From positions 1 through 22,464 of IMG/VR virus record IMGVR_UViG_3300036715_000989: a stretch of 22,464 nt of DNA. The stretch is one strand, 5' to 3'. Below, in pieces: positions 21,668-22,464 of the stretch. The number at the start of each line of letters is the position of its first letter. The first letter of the stretch is position 1. A model generated the notes under the pieces. It had not been told where the DNA came from. It worked only from the letters and a program-made list of their open reading frames with translations, and searched no databases. The position numbers and the translations under genes are program-made. The DNA is from a virus.

Positions 21668-22249
21668 ATGGGTAACCTAAACTCTATTCAATCAACTCAG
21701 TACGCCGTACTGTTGGTGTCTAGGCAATCAGTTCCCGCCGTCCTTAGTGCAGCAAATTGCAGAGCAGCCTTTGCTACTGCAGCTGACTTTGTCAGTATTG
21801 ATAACGTTCGTGACATGCCCACTCTCGGTAGTCAAGACAATATTATCAAGGTAGCCCAATACAATAGCAAGTCCACTATTCAGGCAAACGTTCAAGGTGA
21901 TCTTGAAGCTGTTGACGTGGTGGTTAACTATGACCCTAGCCTCTGGCTGGTTAATGGTAACTCCTTTGCTACTACGGGTACGCTAATGGACGCAGTTAAT
22001 GACGGTACTTCTAAGCTGTTCATGGTAGCCATGTTGAGTGGTTTGCCTCCGGCTTATGTTACTTCAGCCTCAGTCCCCAACATCGGTGGTACTCTCACCA
22101 ACATTGTAAAGAATACTCAGTTCTACTTTGTTGGTCGCCTTGAGGCCATTACCTACACTCCCATGAGAGACGACGTTGTCACCGCTACGATCAATCTTAG
22201 CGTTCAATCGGACCTCATTGGACCCACTAGCACCAACCCCGGTGTTTAA
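21668..22249 (+). CDS. second tail tube-like protein (paralogue)
   Basis: A 193-residue protein clearly homologous to the preceding tail tube protein: NVRDMPTLGSQDNIIKV matches NVRDFPTLGSTANIVKV, NTQFYFVGRLE matches NTQFYFIGRIE, and SVQSDLIGP matches SVQSELLGP. The N- and C-terminal ends differ. Its codon use is ordinary, and there is no clear ribosome site before the ATG, which begins one base after the previous stop, so it is likely made in smaller amounts by coupling. It may form part of the tube, a distal-tail ring or a decorated tip. Confidence 0.83.
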   Translation: MGNLNSIQSTQYAVLLVSRQSVPAVLSAANCRAAFATAADFVSIDNVRDMPTLGSQDNIIKVAQYNSKSTIQANVQGDLEAVDVVVNYDPSLWLVNGNSFATTGTLMDAVNDGTSKLFMVAMLSGLPPAYVTSASVPNIGGTLTNIVKNTQFYFVGRLEAITYTPMRDDVVTATINLSVQSDLIGPTSTNPGV

Positions 22250-22255
22250 TAGTTT

Positions 22256-22273
22256 CCCCCAGTTCGCTGGGGG
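22256..22273 (+). terminator. stable hairpin after tail tube genes, no T tract
   Basis: A 7-bp stem CCCCCAG/CTGGGGG closed by a TTCG tetraloop, unusually stable. It is followed by CAACCCC rather than a T tract, so it is not a standard terminator. It may pause transcription or protect the tube mRNA and lower expression of the next gene. Confidence 0.45.
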
Positions 22274-22295
22274 CAACCCCTCATACAAGGTCATC

Positions 22296-22464
22296 ATGAA
22301 ACCTAAACCCTTTTCCAACCAGTATGTCATTGCTGAAACCTTGAAGCACATGCTTGCAAGTGTTGAAATTTCCATTGCCAAAACAATTGCGCGTCTACCC
22401 GAAGCTAGTGATCAACCCTCACTGGGGGCAGAAATTCTGCTGACTCTTAGTAACCTTCACAAAT
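22296..22464 (+). CDS. start of a gene cut by the window edge, possibly tail assembly protein
   Basis: An open frame begins at ATG 22296 (AAGG about 7 bases upstream) and runs off the right end after 56 codons. It starts MKPKPFSNQYVI and continues as a helical protein (LKHMLASVEISIAKTIARL). Tail assembly chaperones usually follow the tail tube gene and often begin this way, but the fragment is too short for a firm call. Confidence 0.6.
   Translation, partial: MKPKPFSNQYVIAETLKHMLASVEISIAKTIARLPEASDQPSLGAEILLTLSNLHK

Overview
The window is part of the genome of a tailed double-stranded DNA bacteriophage. The right-hand half carries portal, MuF head protein, scaffold, major capsid, head-tail connectors, tail terminator and tail-tube proteins. 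A tail terminator plus tail tubes implies a long tail; with no sheath gene in view, a siphovirus-like particle is the best guess. No integrase, repressor or terminase is visible, so lifestyle and packaging type cannot be judged. The host cannot be named from the sequence.

Layout. (1) Positions 104-3136, minus strand: ten small, tightly packed genes read leftward, mostly of unknown function, probably early or host-takeover genes. Two near-identical 38-bp promoter-like copies (395-432 and 3166-3203) with a perfect TATAAT on the minus strand stand in front of the first and the last of these genes. (2) Positions 3190-3350: divergent regulatory region with a repeated CTATAAAG element and a tandem palindrome. 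(3) Positions 3351-7372, plus strand: PhoH-type ATPase, a small protein, a DUF4055-like portal, a small secreted protein and a probable virion structural protein. (4) Positions 7383-11897: a 1504-residue protein with an N-terminal MuF head-morphogenesis domain and a complete C-terminal T7/N4-type single-subunit RNA polymerase. (5) Positions 11915-16457: small fibre-associated protein, beta-helix tailspike, tail-fibre chaperone-like protein, two membrane proteins (possible lysis functions) and a small protein, closed by a strong terminator. (6) Positions 16534-17993: an atypical tRNA-like gene, a small conserved protein, an initiator-like tRNA-Met(CAT), a von Willebrand A protein and two very small proteins. 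(7) Positions 18078 to the right end: scaffold, major capsid, three connector/terminator proteins, two paralogous tail-tube proteins and a truncated gene.

How it fits together. The most striking point is the MuF-RNA polymerase fusion. MuF proteins sit inside the head near the portal and some enter the cell with the DNA. Joining a whole RNA polymerase to one suggests that this phage packages its transcription enzyme and delivers it with the genome, a solution like that of phage N4 but built on a different head protein and in a probable siphovirus. The two repeated leftward promoter-like sequences, and a second repeated CTATAAAG-type element seen at 3267, 11087 and 16450, are candidate sites for this enzyme; this last step is inference.
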